DNA from: Mycolicibacterium porcinum | GTDB lineage: Bacteria; Actinomycetota; Actinomycetes; Mycobacteriales; Mycobacteriaceae | Length of the DNA stretch: 46,493 bases | NCBI GenBank assembly: GCA_001942045.1 | Contig: MSTD01000009.1 | Location: 44,923 to 91,415 of the forward strand | Direction of reading: 5' to 3' | Shown: positions 33,952 to 42,864 of the stretch, piece after piece | Layout: the number at the start of each line of letters is the position of its first letter | Position numbering within the stretch: position 1 is the stretch's first letter | Translations under genes and position numbers: made by a program | Notes under the pieces: generated by a model | Databases searched by the model: none | Seen by the model: only the letters and a program-made list of their open reading frames with translations | What the model was told of the DNA's origin: nothing

Positions 33952-35181
33952 ATGAATCACCCTGTGCTGCAGGATTTCACCTATGACCCGTTCGATCCGG
34001 ATGTGATGGCGAACCCGCTGCCGTACTACCGGGTCCTGCGTGACGAGTACCCGGTGTACTACATCGACAAGTGGGACACCTATGCGCTGTCCCGGTTCGA
34101 CGACATCTGGAACATGCTCGGAGTCAACGACGGAACCTTCGTCGCCTCCGAAGGGACGCTGCCAGCCGCCAATGTGCTGGCCCATCGCAACGACGGCCCG
34201 GTGCCCGATCCGCCGATGCATCCCATGCCGTTTCACGCCAACTTCGATTCCCCGCTGTACGAGAACGTCCGGCGGTGCACGTCGGCGCAGTTCCGGCCGC
34301 GCTCGGCGGCCAAGCTGGCCGACCGGATCCGGACCTTGGCCAACGAGCGGCTCGACGAGTTGCTGCCGCGTGGGGCGTTCGACCTGACGCAGGACTACGG
34401 CGGCATCGTCGCCGCGGCGATGGTCTGCGATTTCGTCGGATTACCAGCCGATCTCGCGCCGGAGGTCCTGGCCACCGTCAACGCGGGCAGCCTGGCGCAA
34501 CCGGGTGAAGGGGTCGAGGTCGGAAACGCCCGCCCCGGCTACCTGTCGTACCTCACTCCGATCATCGAGCGGCGGCGTGCGGAAGGTCACGACGGCAGCG
34601 TGCCGATCGCCGATGCCCTGATCGACTTCCGGCTGCCCGACGGATCGGCCTTCGGGGACATGGAAGCCGCCGTGCAGATGCTCGGGGTGTTCATCGGCGG
34701 CACCGAGACGGTCCCGAAGATCACCGCGGCCGGGCTGTGGCAGCTGCTGCAGCATCCGGAGCAATTGGCCGCGGTACGTGCCGATCTCGACGGTAACGTG
34801 CCGATTGCGCGCGAGGAGATCATCCGGCACAGCGCCCCGGCGCAGTGGTTCGCCCGAACCGTGCGGCGGCCGTACACCGTGCACGGCACGACCATCAATC
34901 CGGGCCAGCGCATCATCACGCTGCTGGCCTCGGCGGCGCGGGACGAACGGGAGTACGAGAACCCGGACGACTTCGTGTGGGACCGGCGTATCGAACGGCT
35001 GTTGTCGTTCGGGCATGGGCAGCATTTCTGCCTGGGAGTGCACGTGGCCCGCCTGGAGATCACGATCATGATCCAGGAGTTCCTCAAACGCGTGCCCGAC
35101 TACCACATCGACGAGGCTGCAGCATCACGTCCGCCGTCCAGCTTCCAGTGGGGCTGGAACAACATTCCCGTGGAGGTGTGA
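33952..35181 (+). CDS. Cytochrome P450 monooxygenase 2
   Basis: A 409-residue soluble P450. Haem ligand C360 lies in FGHGQHFCLG and the ExxR pair is E289/R292. The I-helix reads GGTETV (249-254), with Glu in place of the usual Asp of the acid-alcohol pair and Val in the last position. The N-terminus FTYDPFDPDVMANPLPYYRVLRDE (in part) is normal for class I enzymes. It lies 7 bases after the NIPSNAP gene and 1 base before the alcohol dehydrogenase gene, so the alcohol it makes is probably oxidised by that enzyme. It is distinct from P450-1 and has no ferredoxin gene of its own. Confidence 0.93.
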   Translation: MNHPVLQDFTYDPFDPDVMANPLPYYRVLRDEYPVYYIDKWDTYALSRFDDIWNMLGVNDGTFVASEGTLPAANVLAHRNDGPVPDPPMHPMPFHANFDSPLYENVRRCTSAQFRPRSAAKLADRIRTLANERLDELLPRGAFDLTQDYGGIVAAAMVCDFVGLPADLAPEVLATVNAGSLAQPGEGVEVGNARPGYLSYLTPIIERRRAEGHDGSVPIADALIDFRLPDGSAFGDMEAAVQMLGVFIGGTETVPKITAAGLWQLLQHPEQLAAVRADLDGNVPIAREEIIRHSAPAQWFARTVRRPYTVHGTTINPGQRIITLLASAARDEREYENPDDFVWDRRIERLLSFGHGQHFCLGVHVARLEITIMIQEFLKRVPDYHIDEAAASRPPSSFQWGWNNIPVEV

Positions 35182-35182
35182 C

Positions 35183-36151
35183 GTGTGGTCATATCGGCTC
35201 GTCGCTCCGTACACCTTTGAGCGGCAAGAGGTTTCAGAACCCTCGCCGGAGTCGTTGGCCGACGGCCAGGTGCTGCTCGACTTCCTGGCCGCCGGGATCT
35301 GCGGCAGCGACCTGCCCGGATTCCGGGGTACCCAGGGAAAACTGCCGGGCGACACCGGGTGCTGTGCGGCGGAGATGACTGGATTCCCGATCCACGAGAT
35401 CGTGGGCGAGGTACTGGCCAGCCGTCATCCGGATCACCGGCCGGGGGAGCGGGTGGTGGGGTGGGCGTCGGGTTTCGACGGCCTGATGGGCCGCGTGATC
35501 GCCGACGGTTCCGGGCTGGTGCGCTATGACCCCGCGCTGACCCCTGAACTGGCGGTGGGCCTGCAACCACTGGCATGCGTCCTGTACGCCGTCGAGCAAC
35601 TGCCGGACCTGGACGGCCGTCACGTCGGGGTCATCGGGCAGGGCTCGATCGGCTTGCTGTTCTCCTATGTGGCAAAGGCTTTCGGTGCCGCTCGGGTGAC
35701 GGGAGTGGACCCGGTGGACCGGTCTTCGGTGAGCGCCCGTTTCGGAGTCGACCACGCGGTCCGGGCCACGAGCGACCGCTGGGTCAGGCATCTGGAGCCG
35801 GACGGTAAGCCTGATGTCGTCATCGAGGCCGTCGGGCATCAGGTCGCCACCCTGAACCACGCGTTGGAAGCCGCGGCCTTCGGCGGCACGGTGTTCTATT
35901 TCGGTGTACCCGATGACGATAGTTATCCGATCAGCATGCGCACCATGCTGCGGAACAACCTCACCCTGAAATCCGGTGTGACGCTGGACCGTCAGCGGGT
36001 GCTGCGCCGGGCCGACGAGTTCGCCCGAGAGCATCCCGAGCTGTTGCCCGGCTACGTTACCCACACCTTCGCATCGGATGACGTGCAGGCGGCGTTCGAG
36101 CTGGCCTGCCGCCCGGTGCTCGAGCGCGTCAAGATTGCGATCACCCGATGA
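35183..36151 (+). CDS. Zinc-type medium-chain alcohol dehydrogenase/reductase
   Basis: A 322-residue MDR-superfamily dehydrogenase. AGICGSDLPGFRG carries the catalytic-zinc Cys and the conserved Asp, and GFPIHEIVGEV is equivalent to the GHE motif with His-Glu kept. The Rossmann segment VGVIGQGSIGLLFSYVAKAFGA binds NAD(P) (quoted in part). The four-Cys structural zinc loop of classical alcohol dehydrogenases is missing. It starts at a GTG one base after P450-2 and overlaps the aldolase gene as ATGA. It probably oxidises an alcohol produced by a P450 in the same operon. Confidence 0.87.
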   Translation: MWSYRLVAPYTFERQEVSEPSPESLADGQVLLDFLAAGICGSDLPGFRGTQGKLPGDTGCCAAEMTGFPIHEIVGEVLASRHPDHRPGERVVGWASGFDGLMGRVIADGSGLVRYDPALTPELAVGLQPLACVLYAVEQLPDLDGRHVGVIGQGSIGLLFSYVAKAFGAARVTGVDPVDRSSVSARFGVDHAVRATSDRWVRHLEPDGKPDVVIEAVGHQVATLNHALEAAAFGGTVFYFGVPDDDSYPISMRTMLRNNLTLKSGVTLDRQRVLRRADEFAREHPELLPGYVTHTFASDDVQAAFELACRPVLERVKIAITR

Positions 36152-36930
36152 CCCCGAGCAGACTGCAGGACGCGCTGGCCGCCAACACCCAGATCTGGGG
36201 CGGCTGGGTGGTCGGCCCGACGATCCTCGGTCCCGAGGAGTTCGCGGCGGCCGGATACCACTACGTCGGATTCGACGTCCAGCATGGATATCTCGACGAC
36301 GCGGACGTGGCGCTGCTGTTGCGTCGGCTCGAGCACGTGCCGATCGCCACTGCGGTGCGGCTGCCCTCGGCGGACCCCGCACCGATCGGCCGGGTGCTCG
36401 ATGCCGGCGCTGACGCGGTGATCATCGCCATGGTGGAATCTGCCGCGCGGGCCGCCGCCGCAGTCGCGGCCACCCGGTACGCCCCGGCAGGCATCCGCAG
36501 TTTCGGACCGCTACGGGCCGGGCTCGGACACAATACCGTCGAGCTCGAAGCGCGGGTGAGTGTGTTCGCGATGATCGAGACGGCGCGTGGCGTGGCGGCG
36601 GCCGACGAGATCTGTGCAGTGCCGGGTCTCGCCGGGATCTACGTCGGCCCAGCTGATCTCGCCATCTCGATGGGTTACCAGCTCCCCGACGCCTGGACTC
36701 ATCCCGAGGTGCGGGCGGCGATGGTAAAGATCCAGGGCGCTGCCCGCGCGGCCGGGCTCATTTGCGGAATCCACGCCGGTGCAGGGAAGCTCGGAAAAGT
36801 GGGGTCCGACTTGGGTTTCCAGATGATCACGCTGGCCTCGGAATCCCAGGCATTGCGCCGCGGTGCCGTCGAGCACCTGAACGAGGCCACCGGAAACGCG
36901 GCCGGCACCGAACGAGGAGGCTACAACTGA
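36148..36930 (+). CDS. HpcH/HpaI-family aldolase
   Basis: A 260-residue class II aldolase-like protein of the HpcH/HpaI family. GWVVGPTILGPEEFAAAGYHYVGFDVQHG (in part) holds the catalytic His, VFAMIETARGVAAADEI carries the metal-binding Glu and GIYVGPADLAISMG the metal-binding Asp. These enzymes cleave 2-keto-4-hydroxy acids to pyruvate (or a keto acid) and an aldehyde. In this operon it could perform a late carbon-carbon cleavage. It is coupled to both neighbours by 4-base overlaps. Confidence 0.9.
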   Translation: MTPSRLQDALAANTQIWGGWVVGPTILGPEEFAAAGYHYVGFDVQHGYLDDADVALLLRRLEHVPIATAVRLPSADPAPIGRVLDAGADAVIIAMVESAARAAAAVAATRYAPAGIRSFGPLRAGLGHNTVELEARVSVFAMIETARGVAAADEICAVPGLAGIYVGPADLAISMGYQLPDAWTHPEVRAAMVKIQGAARAAGLICGIHAGAGKLGKVGSDLGFQMITLASESQALRRGAVEHLNEATGNAAGTERGGYN

Positions 36931-37670
36931 ACGCAGGAGCAAGGCCGGGCAGCCGTGTCGCCCTGGTGACCGGCGCAGCCCGGGGCCAGGGTGCGGCCAT
37001 CGTGCGCCGACTGGTGGCCGATGGCTACCGGGTGACCGCAGCGGATCTGCTGGAAGACGAACTGACCGACAGCACAGCGGAATTCGGTGACCAGGTGCTG
37101 GCCGTGCGGCTGGACGTCACCTCGGCCGAGCAGTGGCAGGCCGCGGTGGGGGCAACGGTGAACCAATTCGGTGGGCTCAACGCACTGGTCAACAATGCCG
37201 GTGTGCTGCACCGGGCGTCGATCGCCGAGGAAACGCCGGCCGGGTTCGAAGGTTCGTGGCGGGTCAACTGTCTGGGCCCGTTTCTCGGCCTGCAAGCCGC
37301 CCTTGAACCGCTGCGTCAGGCCGAGGGCGCCGCGGTGGTGAACACCTGCAGCACCGGCGCGGTGCGCCCGTTCCCGAATCACGCGGCGTACGGCTCGTCC
37401 AAGTGGGCGCTGCGCGGGCTCACCCAACTGGCAGCCGCCGAACTGGGCCGTGACGGCATCCGGGTCAACGCGGTGTTCCCCGGCCCCGTCGAAACACCGA
37501 TGCTCGACGAGTCGACCCAGGCCCGACTGGCCGACCGCGCCACCCTGGGCCGATTGGGCAAGCCGACCGAAATCGCCGATGCGGTGGCGTTTCTGCTGTC
37601 GAACCAGGCCACGTTCATCACCGGATCCGAACTGCTCGTCGACGGCGGCCAATGTCTGCAGATCGGATGA
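36927..37670 (+). CDS. Short-chain dehydrogenase/reductase, probable CTG start
   Basis: A classical SDR of about 247 residues. TGAARGQG (15-22) binds the cofactor, NNAG is at 89-92, and the catalytic S142, Y155 and K159 are in place. The C-terminal FITGSELLVDGGQC is typical of 3-alpha/20-beta-hydroxysteroid-dehydrogenase-like members. The only sensible start is a CTG at 36927, six bases after AGGAGG and overlapping the aldolase stop as CTGA. No ATG, GTG or TTG exists in frame between 36762 and the cofactor motif that would give a normal N-terminus. It probably interconverts an alcohol and the ketone used by the next enzyme. Confidence 0.88.
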   Translation: MNAGARPGSRVALVTGAARGQGAAIVRRLVADGYRVTAADLLEDELTDSTAEFGDQVLAVRLDVTSAEQWQAAVGATVNQFGGLNALVNNAGVLHRASIAEETPAGFEGSWRVNCLGPFLGLQAALEPLRQAEGAAVVNTCSTGAVRPFPNHAAYGSSKWALRGLTQLAAAELGRDGIRVNAVFPGPVETPMLDESTQARLADRATLGRLGKPTEIADAVAFLLSNQATFITGSELLVDGGQCLQIG

Positions 37671-39187
37671 CGCGGGTGCCCAGCTTCAAACCATCAGTCG
37701 GAATCATCGGCGCCGGGCCGGGCGGACTGGCCCTCGGAATCTTCCTGAGGAAGGCAGGTTTCGACGATTTCACCATCTTCGACCGCGAGGATGGTGTGGG
37801 CGGAACCTGGCGGATCAACACCTACCCGGGCCTGGCCTGCGACGTGAAGTCGCACCTGTACTCCTACTCGTTCGACCTCAACCCCAACTGGAGCCGGCTG
37901 TGGGCCGGGCAGCCGGAAATCCTCGAGTACTTCGAGCGATGCGCCGAACGCTATCGGCTGGGCCCACATCTGCGGCTGAACACCGAGATCACGGCGGCGC
38001 GATGGGACGCCGACGCCAACAACTGGGTACTGACCACCAGGTCCGGTGCGCAACACCGTTTTGACGTCGTGGTCTCGGCGATCGGCCTGTTCACCCAGCC
38101 GCTGCAACCGGACCTGGTGACCGAGGAACCGTTCATCGGCACCCTCATGCACACCGCCAACTGGGACCACAACGTCGACCTCGAGGGTGCGCGCGTTGCC
38201 GTCCTCGGAACGGGATCAACTGCCTCCCAAGTGGTTCCGGAGATTGCGAAGGTCGCGGAGAAGGTGTACTCGGTCCAGCGTTCGGCGACCTGGGTGCTGC
38301 CGAAACCCGATCGTCCGTACACCGAGCGGGAGCGCTGGCTGTTTGCCCACGTGCCGTTCGCGAAGAAGATCTACCGGACCCGGCTCTGGCTGCGCAGTGA
38401 ATCCAACATCGCCGTCATCGAGAACGGCAGCGACAAGACTCAGGAGTTCAAGGCGCTCGCGCTTGACCTCCTCGAATCCACTGTGGCCGACGAGGAACTG
38501 CGGGCCCGGCTCACCCCGGACCATCCACTGGGGTGCAAGCGGCTGGTGTTCTCGCCGGATTTCATCTCAACCTTGACCCGTCCCAACGTCGAGGTGGTGT
38601 CCAGCCCGGCGCGTGCGTTGCGGGCCCGGTCACTGGTCACCGAGGACGGCCGGGAGCTCGACGTCGACGTCGTGGTGTGCGCCACCGGCTATGCCGCCGC
38701 CGACTACCTCGGGCAGATCGAGGTGACCGGTGAAGACGGGGTGTCCTTGCGCGACACCTGGAGCGACGGGGCGTTCGCCTACCTGGGAATGGCGGTGCCG
38801 GGCTTCCCCAACTTCTTCATGCTCTACGGGCCCAACACCAATGTCGGCTCCAACAGCGTCATCTTCATCCTGGAGGCCCAGGCCCGCTACGTGGTGCGGG
38901 CGCTGAAATACCTTCGGCGCAAACGCAAATCCTATGCGGCGGTGCGCCCGGGCGCCATGGCCGCGTTTCTCGCCGACATCGACCGGTGGATGCAGGGCAC
39001 GGTGTGGCTGACGCGGTGCAGCAGCTACTTTCGGGCACCCAGCGGCCGGGTGGTCACCCAATGGCCGCGCAGTGCTCGCGCCTTCTGGTCGATGACCCGA
39101 CGGTTCCGCCCCGCGGACTACACTTTCGAACCGCCCACCAAACACCCGGCCCGGGTCACCGCGGCCGCCGATCGGACGGACGGCTGA
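37667..39187 (+). CDS. Flavin-containing Baeyer-Villiger-type monooxygenase
   Basis: A 506-residue FAD/NADPH monooxygenase. GAGPGG (15-20) binds FAD, GTGSTA (181-186) binds NADPH and FIGTLMHTANWD (156-167) matches the Baeyer-Villiger fingerprint FxGxxxHTxxW(P/D). The GxWRxxxYPGxxxD region near residue 46 also fits. Such enzymes insert oxygen next to a ketone to give an ester or lactone. The ATG at 37667 overlaps the SDR stop as ATGA; an ATG at 37652 is possible. The SDR upstream could supply the ketone, and the hydrolase downstream could cleave the ester. Confidence 0.92.
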   Translation: MTRVPSFKPSVGIIGAGPGGLALGIFLRKAGFDDFTIFDREDGVGGTWRINTYPGLACDVKSHLYSYSFDLNPNWSRLWAGQPEILEYFERCAERYRLGPHLRLNTEITAARWDADANNWVLTTRSGAQHRFDVVVSAIGLFTQPLQPDLVTEEPFIGTLMHTANWDHNVDLEGARVAVLGTGSTASQVVPEIAKVAEKVYSVQRSATWVLPKPDRPYTERERWLFAHVPFAKKIYRTRLWLRSESNIAVIENGSDKTQEFKALALDLLESTVADEELRARLTPDHPLGCKRLVFSPDFISTLTRPNVEVVSSPARALRARSLVTEDGRELDVDVVVCATGYAAADYLGQIEVTGEDGVSLRDTWSDGAFAYLGMAVPGFPNFFMLYGPNTNVGSNSVIFILEAQARYVVRALKYLRRKRKSYAAVRPGAMAAFLADIDRWMQGTVWLTRCSSYFRAPSGRVVTQWPRSARAFWSMTRRFRPADYTFEPPTKHPARVTAAADRTDG

Positions 39188-39190
39188 GCC

Positions 39191-40114
39191 ATGGCCTGGC
39201 TGGAGCGCCTCGACCCCGGATTGCGTGGGTTTGCCGAGGCCCGCACCGATCTGTCCACCGCTCAGTTGGGTGCGGCGCGCACCTCGCTCGATCAGCGTCG
39301 CCGGGACGCCGCGCAGGTTCTGGACACGCCCGGAGTGGAGATCGTCGGGGCCCGCGTGGCGCTCGGGCGACGCACCATCGGAGTGCGGATCTACCGCGGT
39401 GGGCCGTCGCCGTCGCCCGCGGTGGTCTACTGCCACTCGGGTGCCTTCGTGCTGGGCAACCTCGACACCGACCAGATCCAATGTGTGGAGCTGGCCCGGC
39501 GGGCCCGGTGCACGGTGATTTCGATGGACTACCGGCTGGCGCCCGAGTATCCCTATCCGGCCGCTTTCGACGACGCGATGGTGGTGCTCAACTGGGCGGC
39601 CACCCTGGCGGGCGAGCTCGATATCGACGCAGGCCGCATCGCGGTGGCAGGCAACAGCGCAGGCGGCGCGCTGGCCGCGCTGCTGGCGCAGCACGCCGCG
39701 GCGGGCTCCGCGCCACCGATCGTGTTCCAGGCGCTGCACCAGCCGGTGCTCGACGACCGGCCCACCCGGTCGAAGGAGGAGTTCGCCGACACCCCGGGGT
39801 TCGACGGTCCGGCGACCGTCGCGATGTGGCGGCACTATGCCGGCGGCCGCAACGTCCCGGAGGCGGCGGTGCCGGCCCGGGCCGCCACGCTGACCGGTGT
39901 GGCGCCGGCCCTGATCACCTGCTCGGAGCTCGATCCGCTGCGTGACGAGGCTCTCGATTACGCGCGTCGGCTGTTGGCCGAGGGCATTGCCACAGAGCTG
40001 CATCTCATCCCCGGGACGTGCCACGGCTTCGATTCGCTGGTGCCGGAGTGGGAGGTCAGCCAGCAACTTTTTGCCCTACAGGGCGCGGCGCTGCGCCGTG
40101 CGCTGCACGGTTGA
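39191..40114 (+). CDS. Alpha/beta hydrolase, hormone-sensitive-lipase family
   Basis: A 307-residue esterase of the HSL (family IV) group. The oxyanion motif HGGG is replaced by YCHSGAFVLG. The catalytic residues are S156 in GNSAGG, D248 in CSELDPLRDEA and H278 in GTCHGF. YRLAPEYPYPAAFDD is the classic post-strand motif. It starts 3 bases after the monooxygenase gene and ends the operon. The pairing with a Baeyer-Villiger enzyme strongly suggests that it hydrolyses the ester or lactone product. Confidence 0.92.
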   Translation: MAWLERLDPGLRGFAEARTDLSTAQLGAARTSLDQRRRDAAQVLDTPGVEIVGARVALGRRTIGVRIYRGGPSPSPAVVYCHSGAFVLGNLDTDQIQCVELARRARCTVISMDYRLAPEYPYPAAFDDAMVVLNWAATLAGELDIDAGRIAVAGNSAGGALAALLAQHAAAGSAPPIVFQALHQPVLDDRPTRSKEEFADTPGFDGPATVAMWRHYAGGRNVPEAAVPARAATLTGVAPALITCSELDPLRDEALDYARRLLAEGIATELHLIPGTCHGFDSLVPEWEVSQQLFALQGAALRRALHG

Positions 40115-40310
40115 GCTGGTAGCTGGGCCGGCCCGGCGGGCGCTGGGCGGTGGTTGTGATCGACGTTGTGGGCAATAATGCAGGTCTGTTGCAAGTGAAA
40201 CTCGCGCGGACAATCGGTTCGGCCGGTGCGACCATGGCCTCGGTGGTGCGTGGCGCACCTGAGGGTCAACCTGGATGCGCCGGGAGCGAGTCAGCGATTG
40301 AGAGGTAAAT

Positions 40311-41549
40311 ATGTCGGCCGACGACGACCGGCTTATGTACTCCGGAGACGCCAGACATGCCAGGGACCCGCTGGCGTACGGCGGGCTTGACGCCCTGCTG
40401 GGCGGACCGGTTGCGGCATTGCCGAACGGCCGATCGCGGCACGGCGACGCCAGGGTGTCGACGCCCCCGGTCGTGCTGACCTCGAATTTCGCTGCTCCCC
40501 ACGAAGCGGAGATCACCACGAAGCTTCCCCCGGTGTCCGGCCGGCCGATCAGCGGGTCATCGACGGCCGGCAGCTGGATCCTGGAACAACCGATCCCGGC
40601 GGCCGCCCCCGGTGAGGCGCGCGCCATCGACAACCTCTCACGCGTCGGCGTGCGCTCCTCGGTAAAAATGCAGCCACGACGCGGATGGCGGCGGGCGGTG
40701 TTTGTCGCCACCCGCCTCAACCTCGGGTTGTCCCGCGATGAACTGTACGAACTGGATCTGTACGCCAGGGTGCGGCGCACGGCCCGCGAGTCTCACCAGA
40801 TCGGTGTGTTCGGCCTGAAGGGCGGCGTGGGCAAGACGGCGGTCACCGTCGCGCTCGGATCGGTGCTGGCCGCGGTCCGTGGCGACCGGATCCTGGCCAT
40901 CGACGCCGACCCGGCCAGCGGCAACCTGGCCGACCGGGTGGGACGGCAATCCGCGGCCACCGTGAGCGATCTGATCGCCACCAAGGACCTGTCGCGGTAC
41001 AACGATGTCCGGGCCTTCACCAGCATGAACGAGTCCAAGCTCGAGGTGCTGGGCAGCGACGAGTACAGCGGCGCGAGCCGCGCGTTCAACGACGCCGACT
41101 GGAATGCGGCGACGTCGGCCGTCTCCAAGCACTACAACCTGGTGCTGGCCGATTGCGCGGCGGACATGTTCTCCCCGGCCGGCCGTGGTGTCCTGTCGAC
41201 GGTCTCCGGTGCGGTCATCGTGGCCAGCGCCTCGATCGACGGTGCCCGGCAAGCCGCGGTGACCATGGACTGGCTGCGCCACAACGGCTACCAGGACCTG
41301 CTGAACCGCTCCTGCGTCGTGATCAACCACATCGGACCGGGCAAACCGAATGTGAACACCGGCGACCTGGTGCACCAGTTCCAGAAGCATGTCGCCCCGG
41401 GTCGCGTGTTCGTGTTGCCGTGGGACAAGCACATCGCCGCGGGCACCGAGATCCACTTCGATCTGCTGCGGCCGAGGTTCCGGCGCCGCACCCTGGAGCT
41501 TGCGGCGGCACTGTCCGACGATTTCGACGGCGGCGCGGCCCTAGCCTGA
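40311..41549 (+). CDS. MinD/ParA-like ATPase related to ESX-associated EspI
   Basis: A 412-residue protein. The first 120 or so residues are Pro/Gly/Ala-rich and look disordered. RRGWRRAVFVATRLNLGLSRDELYE (in part) follows, then a deviant Walker A, LKGGVGKTA (K170 and K175), IDADPASGNLADRVG and LADCAADMF. The linker and the ATPase core resemble the MinD-like proteins of mycobacterial ESX loci (EspI type). No other ESX genes are visible. It could position or regulate a secretion machine or be an orphan. The 196-base upstream gap holds a small stem (GGTGCG 40245-40250 with CGCACC 40254-40259) and no dyad, so I place it outside the catabolic regulon. Confidence 0.8.
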   Translation: MSADDDRLMYSGDARHARDPLAYGGLDALLGGPVAALPNGRSRHGDARVSTPPVVLTSNFAAPHEAEITTKLPPVSGRPISGSSTAGSWILEQPIPAAAPGEARAIDNLSRVGVRSSVKMQPRRGWRRAVFVATRLNLGLSRDELYELDLYARVRRTARESHQIGVFGLKGGVGKTAVTVALGSVLAAVRGDRILAIDADPASGNLADRVGRQSAATVSDLIATKDLSRYNDVRAFTSMNESKLEVLGSDEYSGASRAFNDADWNAATSAVSKHYNLVLADCAADMFSPAGRGVLSTVSGAVIVASASIDGARQAAVTMDWLRHNGYQDLLNRSCVVINHIGPGKPNVNTGDLVHQFQKHVAPGRVFVLPWDKHIAAGTEIHFDLLRPRFRRRTLELAAALSDDFDGGAALA

Positions 41550-42029
41550 GCCGCCGTCGATCAACGCCAACTCTCTGGCCACTGCCGCGTGGTACTTGTC
41601 GATGTTGGCCGGATTCACGACGCGGAACAACGCGTCCGGCAGCGGGGAATCTTTGTACGCCTCGATCGTCATCGTGCGGCTGAACAGCGTGATGCCGTTG
41701 CCGGGACGGGTGAACTGGTACTGCACGGTGATTCGGCCCTCCATGCCGCCGTTTCCGTCGCGATCGTGTCCGAGCCGGCCCACCGAATTGAACACCCACA
41801 TGCGCGGTCGCATAGCGATCGCCAGGTGCCACGTGTAGATCTGTGCCCCGTCGGGCCCGGCCTCGGTCCAGCTGTCGCCGACCTGCAGCGGTAGCCGCTC
41901 GGGCAGTCCGCCGATGTGCGCGCTGCCCGGGTAGGTCTTCACCCAGTTCGCCGGATTGGTGACGAAGTCGTAGACCTCCTCGGCCGACTGGGTGAACGCG
42001 GTCTCGGAGCTGGTGGTCACGATGCCCAA
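41541..42029 (-). CDS. SRPBCC-fold (polyketide cyclase-like) protein
   Basis: A protein of about 162 residues with the START/SRPBCC layout: AFTQSAEEVYDFVTNPANW at the start, a beta sheet with GDSWTEAGPDGAQIYTWHLAI, and a final helix NIDKYHAAVARELALI. These bind hydrophobic ligands; some are cyclases or aromatases. GAGGAAAG lies 9 bases upstream of a TTG at 42029, which is the better-spaced start; a GTG at 42020 is the alternative. It follows the DUF427 gene by 28 bases on the same strand. The 3' end overlaps the MinD-like gene by 9 bases. Confidence 0.78.
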   Translation of the reverse strand: MGIVTTSSETAFTQSAEEVYDFVTNPANWVKTYPGSAHIGGLPERLPLQVGDSWTEAGPDGAQIYTWHLAIAMRPRMWVFNSVGRLGHDRDGNGGMEGRITVQYQFTRPGNGITLFSRTMTIEAYKDSPLPDALFRVVNPANIDKYHAAVARELALIDGGSG

Positions 42030-42057
42030 TGGTGTTCGCTTTCCTCGATTTTGCGGG

Positions 42058-42765
42058 TCAGAGTGCGCAACCGCACGTGTCCGATGTCCCGGATGAGGGG
42101 AGCTCGGCAAGCACGTCGACGCGGGTGCCGTCGAAGCTGAGGAGCCCCTGGATCGGCAGGGACTCGGGCGGGGTGTCGGGGTAGCTCCACGCCACATCGG
42201 CGATGACGACGTCGCCGATGACCGCCGACCAGTAGGTGGCCGTGCCCTTGTAGTTGCAGTACGACGTGGTCTGGCTGGGCTGCAGGAGATCGGTGCGAAC
42301 GCGGGCGGGGTCCACGTAGAGGCGTGGCTCCAGTGCTGTTTCGAACACGATCACGGTTTCGTCGGTGTCGACCAGGACGGTGTCGGCGGCGCTCACCCGC
42401 AAGCCGCGCCGCGTTGGGCGGCAGTCGATCCGGTGGTAGGGGTTGGGCGGATAGTGCACCAGCTTTCGGCCCTCTTCGAACCACGAATCGACGGCATCCC
42501 AGGGCACCGCGGCGTAACCCGGCGCCTCGGCTACCGGCTCGTGTGGAAGGTCGTCGAGCTCATCGGCGGGGAATGCGTAACTGAGCGGATGGCCCGCGCG
42601 GTGCACCATCAGGGCGTGTTCGGTGTCGAGCACTGCGACACCACCGCGGAACGCCTGGATGCGGCGGGGATGCGGCTCGATGTAGACCGTGCCCGCAGCC
42701 AGCGCGGGAGTGAACCAACCGGCCGGTTGTGTACTCAACGGTCCGCGTCCTGCGACGAGACTCAT
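42058..42765 (-). CDS. DUF427-domain protein (tandem)
   Basis: A 235-residue protein of two related halves. The first (GTVYIEPHPRRIQAFRGGVAVLDT) and the second (RLYVDPARVRTDLLQPSQTTSYCNYKGTATYWS, in part) show the DUF427 pattern, where a ligand-strand region is followed by the TYCPYKG-type motif, here SYCNYKG. The function of DUF427 is unknown. It ends CGCAL, a cysteine pair that may bind metal or form a disulfide. It is divergent from the 42972 gene across the region holding dyad D, which may control it too. Confidence 0.8.
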   Translation of the reverse strand: MSLVAGRGPLSTQPAGWFTPALAAGTVYIEPHPRRIQAFRGGVAVLDTEHALMVHRAGHPLSYAFPADELDDLPHEPVAEAPGYAAVPWDAVDSWFEEGRKLVHYPPNPYHRIDCRPTRRGLRVSAADTVLVDTDETVIVFETALEPRLYVDPARVRTDLLQPSQTTSYCNYKGTATYWSAVIGDVVIADVAWSYPDTPPESLPIQGLLSFDGTRVDVLAELPSSGTSDTCGCAL

Positions 42766-42864
42766 TGCAGCACCTCCAATTTGGCTGATGGACCCGGGCG
42801 CGGGCGCGTCTGTGGTACGCGGCGGCGCCGATTGTCCGGCCGGCGGCCGCGTCTAAATAGAAGC

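Noticed and set aside
38630..40066. 478-codon minus-strand frame across the monooxygenase and hydrolase genes
   Set aside because: It is His/Arg/Gly-rich antisense sequence; the plus strand encodes two enzymes with complete active sites.
40135..40144. GGGCCGGCCC palindrome after the hydrolase gene as a terminator
   Set aside because: It has no loop or T-tract, and such sequences are common by chance at this GC content.
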